Source: Chryseobacterium sp. MYb264
GTDB lineage: Bacteria > Bacteroidota > Bacteroidia > Flavobacteriales > Weeksellaceae
Direction of reading: 5' to 3'
Length of the DNA stretch: 64,000 nt
NCBI RefSeq assembly: GCF_035974275.1
Contig: NZ_CP142422.1
Span: 1-64,000, forward strand
In this document: positions 53,187 through 61,326 of the stretch, piece after piece
Numbering within the stretch: the first letter of the stretch is position 1
Layout: each line of letters starts with the position of its first letter
Made by a program: the position numbers and the translations under genes
Notes under the pieces: generated by a model
The model's input: the letters and a program-made list of their open reading frames with translations, nothing else
The model's database searches: none
Told to the model about the DNA's origin: nothing

Positions 53187-54689
53187 ATGCAAATAGAAAC
53201 AAGACCGCTCTCCGTTCAGGATTATGATGAATTGGTAATCACAATGAAACGCGCTTATCCTCAAATGTCGGAGTCGATATGGTCAAAAAGAAGCATAGAA
53301 AAACTCACCAAAATGTTCCCGAAAGGGCAAATTTGTATCACGGTTGACGGTAAATTGGCGGCTGTAGCCCTTTCCATTATCGTGAATTATGAAGAATTTG
53401 GTGATGATCATACCTACAGCGATATCACGGGGAATTATACTTTCAACACGCATTCAGACACAGGAAACGTTCTTTACGGAATCGAGGTTTTTGTAGATCC
53501 CGAATTCCGCGAACTTCGTTTGGGAAGAAGGTTGTATGATGCCAGAAAAGAACTTTGTGAATTGTTAAATTTAAAATCTATTGTCTTAGGCGGAAGAATT
53601 CCCAACTACCATAAACATAGCGATGAACTCTCTCCAAGAGAGTATATCAGAAGGGTGAGAGATAAGGAAATCTATGATCCTGTGCTGTCTTTTCAGCTTT
53701 CCAATAATTTTCTGCCGATTAGGGTTATGAAAAAATATCTGCCTGAGGATGAATCTTCCAAAGAAAATGCCGTGCTTCTTCAATGGAATAACATCTATTA
53801 CAGCAAAAAACCAAACACGATGCAGGACAGCATTATCCGCTTGGGATTGGTGCAGTGGCAGATGAGGCATTTTAAAGATATTCATGCTTTTTATGAGCAG
53901 GTAGAATTTTTCGTGAACGTAATGGGAGATTATAAATCTGATTTTGTTCTGTTCCCGGAATTGTTCAATACGCCATTATTAGCGCCTTTCAACAAGCTTT
54001 CTGAACGCGATAGTATGATTGAACTCGCTAAACTAACAGAAGAAATCAAAGATAAGATTTCAAGTCTGGCGATCAGTTATAACGTCAATATTATTTCCGG
54101 AAGTATGCCTGTTTTTGAAAATAACGAACTGTATAATGTAAGTTATCTTCTTCATCGTGACGGTAGGATTGATGAATACCGAAAAATTCACATCACTCCA
54201 AATGAAAGAAAATACTACGGAATGAAAGGCGGAAACGAGATCAGAGTTTTTGATACCGATTGCGGAAAAATCGGATTGGTGATCTGTTACGATGTCGAAT
54301 TCCCTGAACTGCCAAGGATTTTAGCCGATCAGGGCATGAAAATTTTATTCGTTCCTTATTTAACGGATACTCAAAATGCTTATATGAGGGTTCGCCATTG
54401 CGCCGCTGCAAGAGCTATTGAAAACGAATGTTATGTTGCGATTGCCGGTTGTGTAGGAAATCTTCCGGGAGTTAATAATATGGATATCCAGTTTGGTCAG
54501 GCTGCGGTTTTCACTCCATCAGATTTTGCGTTTCCATCCAATGCAGTGAAAGGGGAGGCCACTCCAAATACGGAAATGACACTTATTGTAGATGTCGATT
54601 TGAATTTACTGAAAGATCTTCATTACAATGGCTCGGTTCAGGTAATGAAAGACCGAAGAAAGGACCTTTACGAAACCTATCTCAGATAA
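53187..54689 (+). CDS. Fusion of GNAT acetyltransferase and carbon-nitrogen hydrolase
   Basis: The 500-residue protein has an N-terminal GNAT domain (about 1-190, acetyl-CoA segment EVFVDPEFRELRLGRRLYDARKEL). A C-terminal nitrilase-superfamily domain (about 215-490) shows the catalytic triad Glu in FVLFPELFNTP, Lys in YRKIHITPNE and Cys in GLVICYDVEFPE. This fusion is widespread in bacteria and is thought to couple amide hydrolysis with acetyl transfer. The substrate is unknown. It is monocistronic, with a terminator after it. Confidence 0.93.
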   Translation: MQIETRPLSVQDYDELVITMKRAYPQMSESIWSKRSIEKLTKMFPKGQICITVDGKLAAVALSIIVNYEEFGDDHTYSDITGNYTFNTHSDTGNVLYGIEVFVDPEFRELRLGRRLYDARKELCELLNLKSIVLGGRIPNYHKHSDELSPREYIRRVRDKEIYDPVLSFQLSNNFLPIRVMKKYLPEDESSKENAVLLQWNNIYYSKKPNTMQDSIIRLGLVQWQMRHFKDIHAFYEQVEFFVNVMGDYKSDFVLFPELFNTPLLAPFNKLSERDSMIELAKLTEEIKDKISSLAISYNVNIISGSMPVFENNELYNVSYLLHRDGRIDEYRKIHITPNERKYYGMKGGNEIRVFDTDCGKIGLVICYDVEFPELPRILADQGMKILFVPYLTDTQNAYMRVRHCAAARAIENECYVAIAGCVGNLPGVNNMDIQFGQAAVFTPSDFAFPSNAVKGEATPNTEMTLIVDVDLNLLKDLHYNGSVQVMKDRRKDLYETYLR

Positions 54690-54693
54690 AACA

Positions 54694-54723
54694 AAAACCG
54701 GAATCAACTTGTATTCCGGTTTT
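54694..54723. terminator. Bidirectional terminator between convergent genes
   Basis: AAAACCGGAAT and ATTCCGGTTTT form an 11-bp stem with an 8-base loop, flanked by A on the left and T on the right. It serves the GNAT-nitrilase gene and the small minus-strand peptide gene. Confidence 0.88.
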
Positions 54724-54744
54724 TTTATTTTATTTCAGTTTGAA

Positions 54745-54903
54745 TTAAACTTGCGGACAAAGAACATCCAGACAATAAATTCCCGGACAGGTTGGTTTGC
54801 CGTCATCAGGGCAACAAAAGTTAGAACAGTTAGGCACGATTACACTTCCTGTTATTTTTTTAAGATCTTCTCTTGAAATTGATTTTTTGTTTGAGTTTTT
54901 CAT
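54745..54903 (-). CDS. Cys-rich bacteriocin-like peptide (52 residues)
   Basis: The short gene runs from ATG at 54903 to TAA at 54745. The N-terminus MKNSNKKSISREDLKKITGS is the leader type shared by Chryseobacterium bacteriocin-like peptides (K-x-S-R-E-D-L-K-K-I-x-G). The C-terminal part carries six Cys (positions 26, 30, 31, 39, 44, 49) with Pro-Asp spacing. No maturation or export gene is next to it. It has its own near-consensus element TACCTTTA (54924-54931) and ends at a bidirectional terminator. Export and activity are unknown. Confidence 0.75.
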   Translation of the reverse strand: MKNSNKKSISREDLKKITGSVIVPNCSNFCCPDDGKPTCPGIYCLDVLCPQV

Positions 54904-54988
54904 GGTTTAGTTAATTTGTTGGTTAAAGGTAATTGTTTTTCACGAAAATTTGAATTAAATTTCGTTTTTAGATTTTTCCTAATTTTTT

Positions 54989-55082
54989 GAAGCTATTTCC
55001 CGCTTTTCGTTACAATTCCTCATTACGCGGCTCCACTTCGTTCCGCCGCTTCACTGCGGGATTTTCACTGCAATAGGGGCTA
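54989..55082 (+). repeat. Boxed hairpin repeat, copy C
   Basis: The left box is GAAGCTATTTCCCGCTTTTC, and the right box ends CAATAGGGGCTA. The interior is GC-rich (CGCGGCTCCACTTCG, CCGCCGCTTCACTGCGG) and differs from the other copies. The 620-base stretch 54690-55309 holds this repeat, one inverted repeat, one terminator and the small peptide gene. Confidence 0.8.
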
Positions 55083-55126
55083 GGATTTCGGTTATAAATT
55101 TAAATATTGGTAAAGAATCTTCCACT

Positions 55127-55208
55127 TTTGTCATGCCGTAGGAATGTAAGTTCTAATATTTCTATTAAAGTGTTAAATATTATGTTTAGATTCCTACGGA
55201 ATGACAAA
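55127..55208. repeat. Inverted repeat with TTTGTCAT-CCGTAGGAAT arms
   Basis: TTTGTCATGCCGTAGGAAT (from 55127) is mirrored by ATTCCTACGGAATGACAAA (ends 55208), with one mismatch. A half copy is at 52853. Confidence 0.8.
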
Positions 55209-55309
55209 TTAAACGGAAAAAATATCGAAAATATAGCTTTTCAAAATATAAAATTAAAATCTTCAAAAGGAATAATTTTTGGAGTAATTTGCATTCACAT
55301 TTATAGAGT

Positions 55310-56962
55310 ATGTTTGATAAGCAACAAAGAAAGCTGAAAAGGTCTGCCAGATTGATTTCCGTATTGAGCAAATATGGTTTTAAAGATATGCTGGCGAGAA
55401 TGAACGGCGGAAATAAGCAGGAACAGATGGTTTCCGAAAATTCTGATGAAATTGTTTCTAAAGGAACGGTTTATGAACGCATCAGATTGGTTTTGGAAGA
55501 ACTCGGACCTACTTTTGTAAAGCTCGGTCAGACATTTAGCAACAGGGAAGATTTACTTCCTGCAGAGCTTATTCAGGAGTTACAAAAACTTCAGGATAAG
55601 GTAGAAACCGTTGATATGAATGTAGAAGAAATTCTCGAAAATGAATTAAACATTTCGGTGAAAGAACATTTTGCAGAAATTCAGGCAAAACCTTTGGCAA
55701 CTGCTTCTATCGCTCAGGTTTATAAAGGAACTTTGCTTGATGGAAGCGAAGTGATTCTGAAATTAAAAAAACCTGATGTTCAGTCAGTCATTGAAGATGA
55801 TTTGTTGCTGATCAAGGATTTGGAAAAGCTGGTTTCTTCCTATTCCGAAATAGGCGAAAAGCTGAACCTGAAACAGGCCATTTCTACTTTTGAAAGATCT
55901 TTGTTGGAAGAAGTTTCATTAATTAATGAAAAGGAAAATATTCTTCAGTTTAAACGAAATTTTAAAAATAATAAAGAAACGTACGTTCCGAAAGTATACG
56001 AAGAATTTTCTAACAATAATGTTCTTTGTATGGAATTTATTGATGGAATAAAAGTAACGGATAAATCGGTTCTTTTAGCCAATAATATTGATCCTGTGAA
56101 AGTTTCTGAAGTTGGATTACGACTTTTTGTAACCCAAATCATGGATTTTGGTTTCTTTCATGCCGATCCTCACGCCGGAAATATTTTAGTTAAAAAAGAT
56201 GGGAAGGTTGTTTTTATAGATTTTGGTGCGGTAGGAAAAATTCCGCCAAATGATAAGGATGTGCTGGAAAATCTTATAGTAAGTTTCGTAGCTAAAAATC
56301 CGCATAAAATTGTTCGGTATTTGAAAAAAATGTCCATAAGCTATGAAATTCCGGACGAAAGAAGGTTTGAAAATGATGTGGAAGATATTCTGAATTTCGT
56401 TCACAGTACGTCTTTAAAAGAGATCAATGCCCAGGAGATCATTAATAAAATGAAAGATGTTCTTACGGATAACCGACTTCAGATGCCTGATTATTTCTAT
56501 CTTTTATTTAAAGGAATTACTTTAATAGAGGGAGTTGGACGAAATATAAATCCGGATTTGGATGTGGTAAAAAGTTTAAGTCCGTTCACTAAAAAAATCT
56601 TTGCACGAAAGATCAGTCCGCAGAATCTTTTTAAAACGGGAGTCGACAGGGTAATGAATTTTACAGATAATGTAGATGAAATTCCCAGAGAGCTCCGTTC
56701 TGTTCTGCAGAAATTAGACGAAAATAAATTCACCGTTTCCAGCGAAATAAAGAATATTGAAAAAACGAATCAATTGATAAAATCAAGTATTGTTAATTTG
56801 ATTTTAGCGATGATTTTAGGAGCTAATATTATTGCGACAGCCATCGTTTTTGTTTCAGAAACGGGGCCGAGAATCGGAGAGATGTCGCTTGTGGCAGTTC
56901 TTGGTTTTGTTTTTTCAGTTTTGTTGGTGATAATTATTTTATTAAGAATTACGAGGAAATAG
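55310..56962 (+). CDS. ABC1/UbiB-family atypical kinase
   Basis: The 550-residue protein belongs to the AarF/UbiB/Coq8 family. Visible motifs are LGPTFVKLGQTFSNREDLLP (KxGQ), the Ala-rich loop ATASIAQVYKGTLLDGSEVILKLKKP, catalytic FFHADPHAGNILV and metal-binding FIDFGAVG. Two transmembrane helices close the chain (about 488-508 and 520-545), as in UbiB. Relatives support quinone synthesis or lipid handling. Flavobacteria use menaquinone, so the partner is not ubiquinone. Confidence 0.93.
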   Translation: MFDKQQRKLKRSARLISVLSKYGFKDMLARMNGGNKQEQMVSENSDEIVSKGTVYERIRLVLEELGPTFVKLGQTFSNREDLLPAELIQELQKLQDKVETVDMNVEEILENELNISVKEHFAEIQAKPLATASIAQVYKGTLLDGSEVILKLKKPDVQSVIEDDLLLIKDLEKLVSSYSEIGEKLNLKQAISTFERSLLEEVSLINEKENILQFKRNFKNNKETYVPKVYEEFSNNNVLCMEFIDGIKVTDKSVLLANNIDPVKVSEVGLRLFVTQIMDFGFFHADPHAGNILVKKDGKVVFIDFGAVGKIPPNDKDVLENLIVSFVAKNPHKIVRYLKKMSISYEIPDERRFENDVEDILNFVHSTSLKEINAQEIINKMKDVLTDNRLQMPDYFYLLFKGITLIEGVGRNINPDLDVVKSLSPFTKKIFARKISPQNLFKTGVDRVMNFTDNVDEIPRELRSVLQKLDENKFTVSSEIKNIEKTNQLIKSSIVNLILAMILGANIIATAIVFVSETGPRIGEMSLVAVLGFVFSVLLVIIILLRITRK

Positions 56963-56980
56963 ATTTACAAAAATAACCTT

Positions 56981-57490
56981 ATGAAAGTACTTATTTTATC
57001 CATATTTGCATTTTGTTCTTCCTTATTATCTGCTCAGTCTGAAAAATCAGATGGCCTCTCGGGAGACTTCAATGGCGACGGAAAAAAAGAATTTGCTTAC
57101 GTAAAAGTGAGTGATTGTAATGATGATTGCGACGGAGTTTGCGAAACAACGATTTATTTCAGTGATAAAAGTATTCCGTCATTCAAAATTTCGCCTGCCA
57201 ACAGCGGAACTTTATACGCTGTGGGAGACTTAAATAATGACGGCAAAGACGAAATTGCTTTTTATCCCGGCTGGTGCACAAGCTGCTGGCATCCGTTGTA
57301 TGTGTATACCTATAAAAAGAATGCATGGGAACCTTTAGTTTCACCAATTTCCACGCATTGTTCTCAATGGGAAGAAGATAAATTTCCGATTAAAAAAGAT
57401 CCTAAGAAGAAAGGATACGTAATTATAACGTCAAGTGTGTGGAAAGATGATGATATTAAAATTATTAGCAAAAGTGTGAAAATTAATTAA
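56981..57490 (+). CDS. Exported protein with FG-GAP-like calcium-binding repeats
   Basis: The 169-residue protein has a signal peptide (ends SLLSAQ). It carries two D-x-N-x-D-G calcium-loop repeats, GDFNGDGKKEFAY and GDLNNDGKDEIAFY, the FG-GAP/VCBS pattern seen in beta-propeller blades. Several Cys (CNDDCDGVC, WCTSCWH) suggest disulfides. With only two repeats it is too short for a full propeller. It starts 18 bases after the ABC1 kinase gene. The function is unknown. Confidence 0.75.
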   Translation: MKVLILSIFAFCSSLLSAQSEKSDGLSGDFNGDGKKEFAYVKVSDCNDDCDGVCETTIYFSDKSIPSFKISPANSGTLYAVGDLNNDGKDEIAFYPGWCTSCWHPLYVYTYKKNAWEPLVSPISTHCSQWEEDKFPIKKDPKKKGYVIITSSVWKDDDIKIISKSVKIN

Positions 57491-57499
57491 AAATATTTG

Positions 57500-57652
57500 A
57501 AATGCTTTCATTCGTCAAGCTCAAGATAAACTCTAGCCTCAGCATGACAACGCTAGTACTAATCGCTATTTTATATTGTATGATTTACATTAATTTGTAT
57601 ATATAAATAATATGAAATATACTCTGCTGAAGGTTGTCGAAGCATTTTATTT
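57500..57652. repeat. Diverged AAATGCTTCGAC-type inverted repeat, copy 2
   Basis: GAAATGCTTTCATTCGTC at the left and GTCGAAGCATTTTATT at the right, with CTCAGCATGACAACGCTAGT inside, match 18087-18184 with changes. Confidence 0.6.
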
Positions 57653-57717
57653 TCAAACATAAAAGCTTCCATTATCCATCTTCAAAATTCCTGTTAAAGT
57701 TTAAAAAATTAATTACC

Positions 57718-57725
57718 TATCTTTG
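57718..57725 (+). promoter_or_regulatory. -7 element TATCTTTG of the DEAD-box gene
   Basis: TATCTTTG fits TAnnTTTG and ends four bases before the ATG at 57730. The predicted transcript therefore has almost no leader. Confidence 0.65.
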
Positions 57726-57729
57726 CAAA

Positions 57730-59082
57730 ATGGAAAAACTCACTTTTGCAGATTTTGACCTTCCGGTTAAAATTCTTGATGTTTTAGCGGATCTTAATTT
57801 GTTTGAACCAACACCCATTCAGGAAAAAAGTATCAAACCGATACTTTCAGGAAGAGATGTGATGGGAATTGCACAAACAGGAACCGGAAAAACATTAGCT
57901 TATCTTTTACCTGTTTTAAAGACGTGGAAATATAATAAAACCGGAAATCCAACGGTTTTGGTATTGGTTCCTACGAGAGAATTGGTAGTGCAGGTAACGG
58001 AAATTGTTGAGAAATTAACTGAAAATATTACTGCAAGAGTTATCGGAATTTATGGTGGAAAAAATATCAATACACAGAAATTGTTATTTAACGATGGCTG
58101 TGATATTTTGGTAGGAACACCAGGAAGGGTGATGGATTTGGCGATTGATAATGCGATCTCTTTAAAAGAAGTTCAGAAATTGATTATTGATGAGTTTGAT
58201 GAAATGCTGAACTTAGGTTTCAGACCGCAATTAACGCACATCTTCGAAATGATGAAGGAGAAGAGACAAAATATTTTGTTCTCTGCAACCATGACGGAAG
58301 CGGTAGATGATATGCTGGATGAATATTTCGCGGCTCCGGTGGAAATTTCTTTGGCAAAATCTGGAACTCCACTTGAAAAGATTGAGCAAACCGCTTATAA
58401 AGTAGAAAATTTTAATACTAAAATTAATTTACTTGAAAATTTATTGAAGAACAATGAGGATATGTCCAAAGTATTGATCTTCAATAATAATAAAAAGCAT
58501 GCTGATCTTTTGTTTACCAAAATTGATGAGCTTTTTCCTGAACAGTTTGATGTAATCCACTCGAATAAATCTCAAAACTACAGATTAAAAGCAATGAAAA
58601 GCTTTGAAAATGAAGAACTAAGAGGTTTAATTACAACCGATGTAATGGCGAGAGGTTTGGATATTTCTAATATTACGCACGTAATCAACTTTGAAACTCC
58701 TGATATTCCTGAGCAATATATCCACAGAATCGGTAGAACGGGTAGAGCAGATAAAGATGGAAAGGCGATTACTTTTGTAACCAAAAAAGAAGAACCTTTG
58801 GTTCTTGATATTGAGGTATTGATGGATAAAGATTTAAAATTCATCGATTTCCCTGAAGAAGTGAAAATTAATCCTAAAAAGATTGCCTCTGAAGAAGATC
58901 AGGTGGTGATGAAAAATCCTGCACAGGTGAAGTTGAATGATGGTGGAGGTGCTTTCCACGAAAAGAAAGCAAAGAACACCAAAGAAAACTGGGGTGGACC
59001 GTCAAAAAGAAAAGCTCCGAAAAAGTTTGGAGCCAACAGAGCGCAACAAAAAGCAATTTCGAAATCGAAAAAAAAGAAATAA
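57730..59082 (+). CDS. DEAD-box ATP-dependent RNA helicase
   Basis: The 450-residue helicase (from the ATG at 57730, MEKLTFADFDLPVKILDVL) unwinds RNA for ribosome assembly or mRNA turnover. Motifs are Q motif PTPIQEKSIKPILSG, I AQTGTGKT, Ia PTRELVVQV, II DEFD (in place of DEAD), III SAT, V TTDVMARGLDI and VI HRIGRTGRADK. A basic tail follows. The frame stays open 96 bases further upstream, but that segment contains an intergenic repeat end and the promoter, so the later ATG is preferred. Confidence 0.94.
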   Translation: MEKLTFADFDLPVKILDVLADLNLFEPTPIQEKSIKPILSGRDVMGIAQTGTGKTLAYLLPVLKTWKYNKTGNPTVLVLVPTRELVVQVTEIVEKLTENITARVIGIYGGKNINTQKLLFNDGCDILVGTPGRVMDLAIDNAISLKEVQKLIIDEFDEMLNLGFRPQLTHIFEMMKEKRQNILFSATMTEAVDDMLDEYFAAPVEISLAKSGTPLEKIEQTAYKVENFNTKINLLENLLKNNEDMSKVLIFNNNKKHADLLFTKIDELFPEQFDVIHSNKSQNYRLKAMKSFENEELRGLITTDVMARGLDISNITHVINFETPDIPEQYIHRIGRTGRADKDGKAITFVTKKEEPLVLDIEVLMDKDLKFIDFPEEVKINPKKIASEEDQVVMKNPAQVKLNDGGGAFHEKKAKNTKENWGGPSKRKAPKKFGANRAQQKAISKSKKKK

Positions 59083-59084
59083 AA

Positions 59085-59107
59085 AAATCCCTCAATTTGA
59101 GGGATTT
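59085..59107. terminator. Bidirectional terminator after the DEAD-box gene
   Basis: AAATCCCTCAA and TTGAGGGATTT form an 11-bp stem with a one-base spacer, with A and T runs on both sides. It also faces the 3' end of the split gene at 59125. Confidence 0.85.
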
Positions 59108-59124
59108 TTTGCTATAGGTCAGTA

Positions 59125-59209
59125 TTATTCTTCATTTTCTTCTTCATCCAGAAAATTCAGTTCATCATCCCGCTGAACATAATCCGGTGCTATTCCGGGA
59201 GGATTAAAT
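59125..59209 (-). pseudogene. 3' end of a small gene split by IS copy 4
   Basis: The last 26 codons and the TAA stop (59125-59127) of the gene whose 5' part lies at 60680-61072. They read NPPGIAPDYVQRDDELNFLD and an acidic end EEENEE. Joined after removal of the IS and one AAAT copy, the gene is 158 codons long, in frame. Confidence 0.88.
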
Positions 59210-60679
59210 AGTCATTCCTTAAAAACCAAGTAATATTTTGATTATCAGTTTTTATGCACTTATATTTCGTAAAAAATCGTTGTAAAAAATTGCAATAAAT
59301 TGTATTTTTAGGATATAAAAAGTGGCAAAATGTTAGGCAAAATAAGAGAGGATTTACAGCAGAATTTATTCAAGACCAGGCTTACGGAGCTTATTAATAT
59401 GGAGCATCCGGTGGTAAAATTAGCTGGGGAGATTTCCTGGGATAAAATGGAGTCAGAGTTTGAGAAATTATTTTCAGAAAACGGAAGACCTTCTATTGCT
59501 ATCCGTAAAATAGCAGGAATGCTTTTGCTCAAGGAAATGTTTAAAGAAAGTGATGAAAGTGTAATAGAGAGATGGATTGAGAATGCGTATTGGCAATATT
59601 TTACCGGAGAAACCTTTTTCCAGACAGAGCAGCCTTTCGATCCGAGCAATTTTGTACACTTCAGAAAAAGAATTGGAGATAAGGGTTTGGAATTTCTTTT
59701 GGGACAAAGCGTTTCTCTCCATCCCAAAGCCAAAACAGAAGATGAAGTTCAGGTAGATACGACGGTTCAGGAGAAGAACATTACCTTTCCTACCGATGCC
59801 AAATTAGCAAAAAAAGTAATCGACAATTGTAGAAAAATAGCAGAAAAAGAGAGCGTTGTACAAAGACAAAGCTACAGAAGAGTGAGCAAACAATTATTGC
59901 GGGACGCTTTTTTTGGACATCATCCCAGAAGACAGAAGAAGGCAAAAATGGCGAGGAAAAAGCTCAGGACGATTGGTAAAAGAGTTCTTCGGGAATTGGA
60001 AAGAAAACTTCCTAAAGATGTTTTGAAAGGCTACGAAGACGTTTTTAAAATTTACCTTAAAGCACTCACCCAAGAACGTACCACGAAAGATAAAATTTAC
60101 AGTCTTCACGAGCCACAAGTTGCGTGTATTGCGAAAGGAAAATCGGGAAAAGCATACGAGTTTGGGACAAAAGTAGCAGTAGTAAGAGGTCGGAAAACAG
60201 GGATCATCAGCTCGGTAAAGAGATTTTCTGGCAATCCTCACGATAGTAAAACTCTTGAAGAATCATTGGCACAGAGTGAGAGGGTAAGAAAATCCGTTGG
60301 CGGAACAAGACCTACGAAAGCCACTACAGACAGAGGATTTAAAGGAATCAAAGAAGTGGAAGGAACAGCAATTTTGCTTCCCGCAAAAAAAGAAAAAACA
60401 AAATATGGGCAACAAGTAGCCAGATTAAGATTCCGGGCAAGAGCAGCCATAGAACCTTGTATCTCTCATTTAAAAAGAAACCACTCCTTAGGATTAAACT
60501 TCCTGAAAGGAGTGGCTGGAGATATTAATAATGCATTATTAGCAGGGATTGGATACAATTTGAAGATGAGATTGAATCAAATCAAACAACAAATTCTTCT
60601 TTGGCTCGAACTTGTTCTCCGAATCTTTTTAGGCAAATATAATTTTCAAAGTCAAAAAACAGCTTTTTAAGGAGCGACT
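59210..60679 (+). mobile_element. IS5-like insertion sequence, copy 4
   Basis: This 1470-bp element has the same orientation and ends as copies 1 and 3. An AAAT duplication lies at 59206-59209 and 60680-60683. It interrupts a minus-strand gene. Confidence 0.96.
59330..60670 (+). CDS. IS5-like DDE transposase, copy 4
   Basis: The protein sequence is identical to copies 1 and 3, with D143, D334 and E375 intact. The 446 residues are complete. Confidence 0.93.
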   Translation: MLGKIREDLQQNLFKTRLTELINMEHPVVKLAGEISWDKMESEFEKLFSENGRPSIAIRKIAGMLLLKEMFKESDESVIERWIENAYWQYFTGETFFQTEQPFDPSNFVHFRKRIGDKGLEFLLGQSVSLHPKAKTEDEVQVDTTVQEKNITFPTDAKLAKKVIDNCRKIAEKESVVQRQSYRRVSKQLLRDAFFGHHPRRQKKAKMARKKLRTIGKRVLRELERKLPKDVLKGYEDVFKIYLKALTQERTTKDKIYSLHEPQVACIAKGKSGKAYEFGTKVAVVRGRKTGIISSVKRFSGNPHDSKTLEESLAQSERVRKSVGGTRPTKATTDRGFKGIKEVEGTAILLPAKKEKTKYGQQVARLRFRARAAIEPCISHLKRNHSLGLNFLKGVAGDINNALLAGIGYNLKMRLNQIKQQILLWLELVLRIFLGKYNFQSQKTAF

Positions 60680-61072
60680 AAATAATCCCCAATTATCCGT
60701 AATAAAATGTCTCGGATTAAAGGCAGCGACCCATTTTATGAATAAAAGACGGAAATCTTCGATCTGATTTCTGATGAGTTTGTAATATGCGGCATCAGAA
60801 AAGCCAAACATCTCAAGAACATTTCCCCCCACCATAATGTCGCGGGCAGCTTTTCGGATAATTGCTGCATTTTCCATCTTAATGTCATACAGTTTTACCG
60901 CTTCTGCACCTGAAATCTTGGACTGAATAACCATGATATCTTCCAGAAGATGGCGTTTTATGCTTTGCAGATATTCGTTATCTTCCGGAAAAAGATCAGT
61001 GATGGTTCTTAAAGTATTATCAATTTCTTCAGCTTTCTGAAAAAGTGGGAGGTCTTCAGCAAATCGTCTCAT
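60680..61072 (-). pseudogene. 5' part of a small conserved-looking gene split by IS copy 4
   Basis: The native part is 131 codons from ATG at 61072 (MRRFAEDLPLFQKAEEID) to TDNWGLF. Reading then enters the IS and stops at 60629 after 16 foreign residues. The whole ancestral protein would be 157 residues and mainly helical (LLEDIMVIQSKISGAEAVKL, RKAARDIMVGGNVLEMFG), with no signal peptide. I do not recognise the family. Only the acidic C-terminal tail is lost, so partial function is possible. Confidence 0.85.
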
Positions 61073-61107
61073 ATTCTATTATTTAATCTGGTTTAATCTA
61101 ATAAGTA

Positions 61108-61156
61108 AGAGCCTGTCTAAAATTTAAATATTTCAATAAAATTTTAAACAGACTCT
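61108..61156. terminator. Hairpin AGAGCCTGTCTAAAATTT upstream of the split gene
   Basis: AGAGCCTGTCTAAAATTT pairs imperfectly with AAATTTTAAACAGACTCT-like sequence ending at 61156, and a T-run follows. It is probably a dispersed repeat that can also terminate plus-strand transcription. Confidence 0.5.
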
Positions 61157-61189
61157 ACGTCTTTTTTTTAACTTATTTTAAATGTAAAC

Positions 61190-61290
61190 GCAAAAAAGAG
61201 ATATTAACTTTATTGGATGTATTTACGGGAGTGTAAAGTCCGCTAAAATTAAAAATTCTCGATTTTTTTTACCTTTCTGCTCTTTTTTGC
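61190..61290. repeat. Inverted repeat with GCAAAAAAGAG arms
   Basis: GCAAAAAAGAG (61190-61200) is mirrored by CTCTTTTTTGC (61280-61290). It resembles the larger repeat at 41405-41565. Confidence 0.6.
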
Positions 61291-61326
61291 ATTAAAAAGG
61301 TGACTTCCCGCTTTTCATAAATCTTG

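Noticed and set aside
57634..57730. Longer DEAD-box protein starting upstream of 57730
   Set aside because: The extra 32 residues come from repeat sequence and the promoter element. The ATG at 57730 directly precedes the Q-motif region at normal distance.
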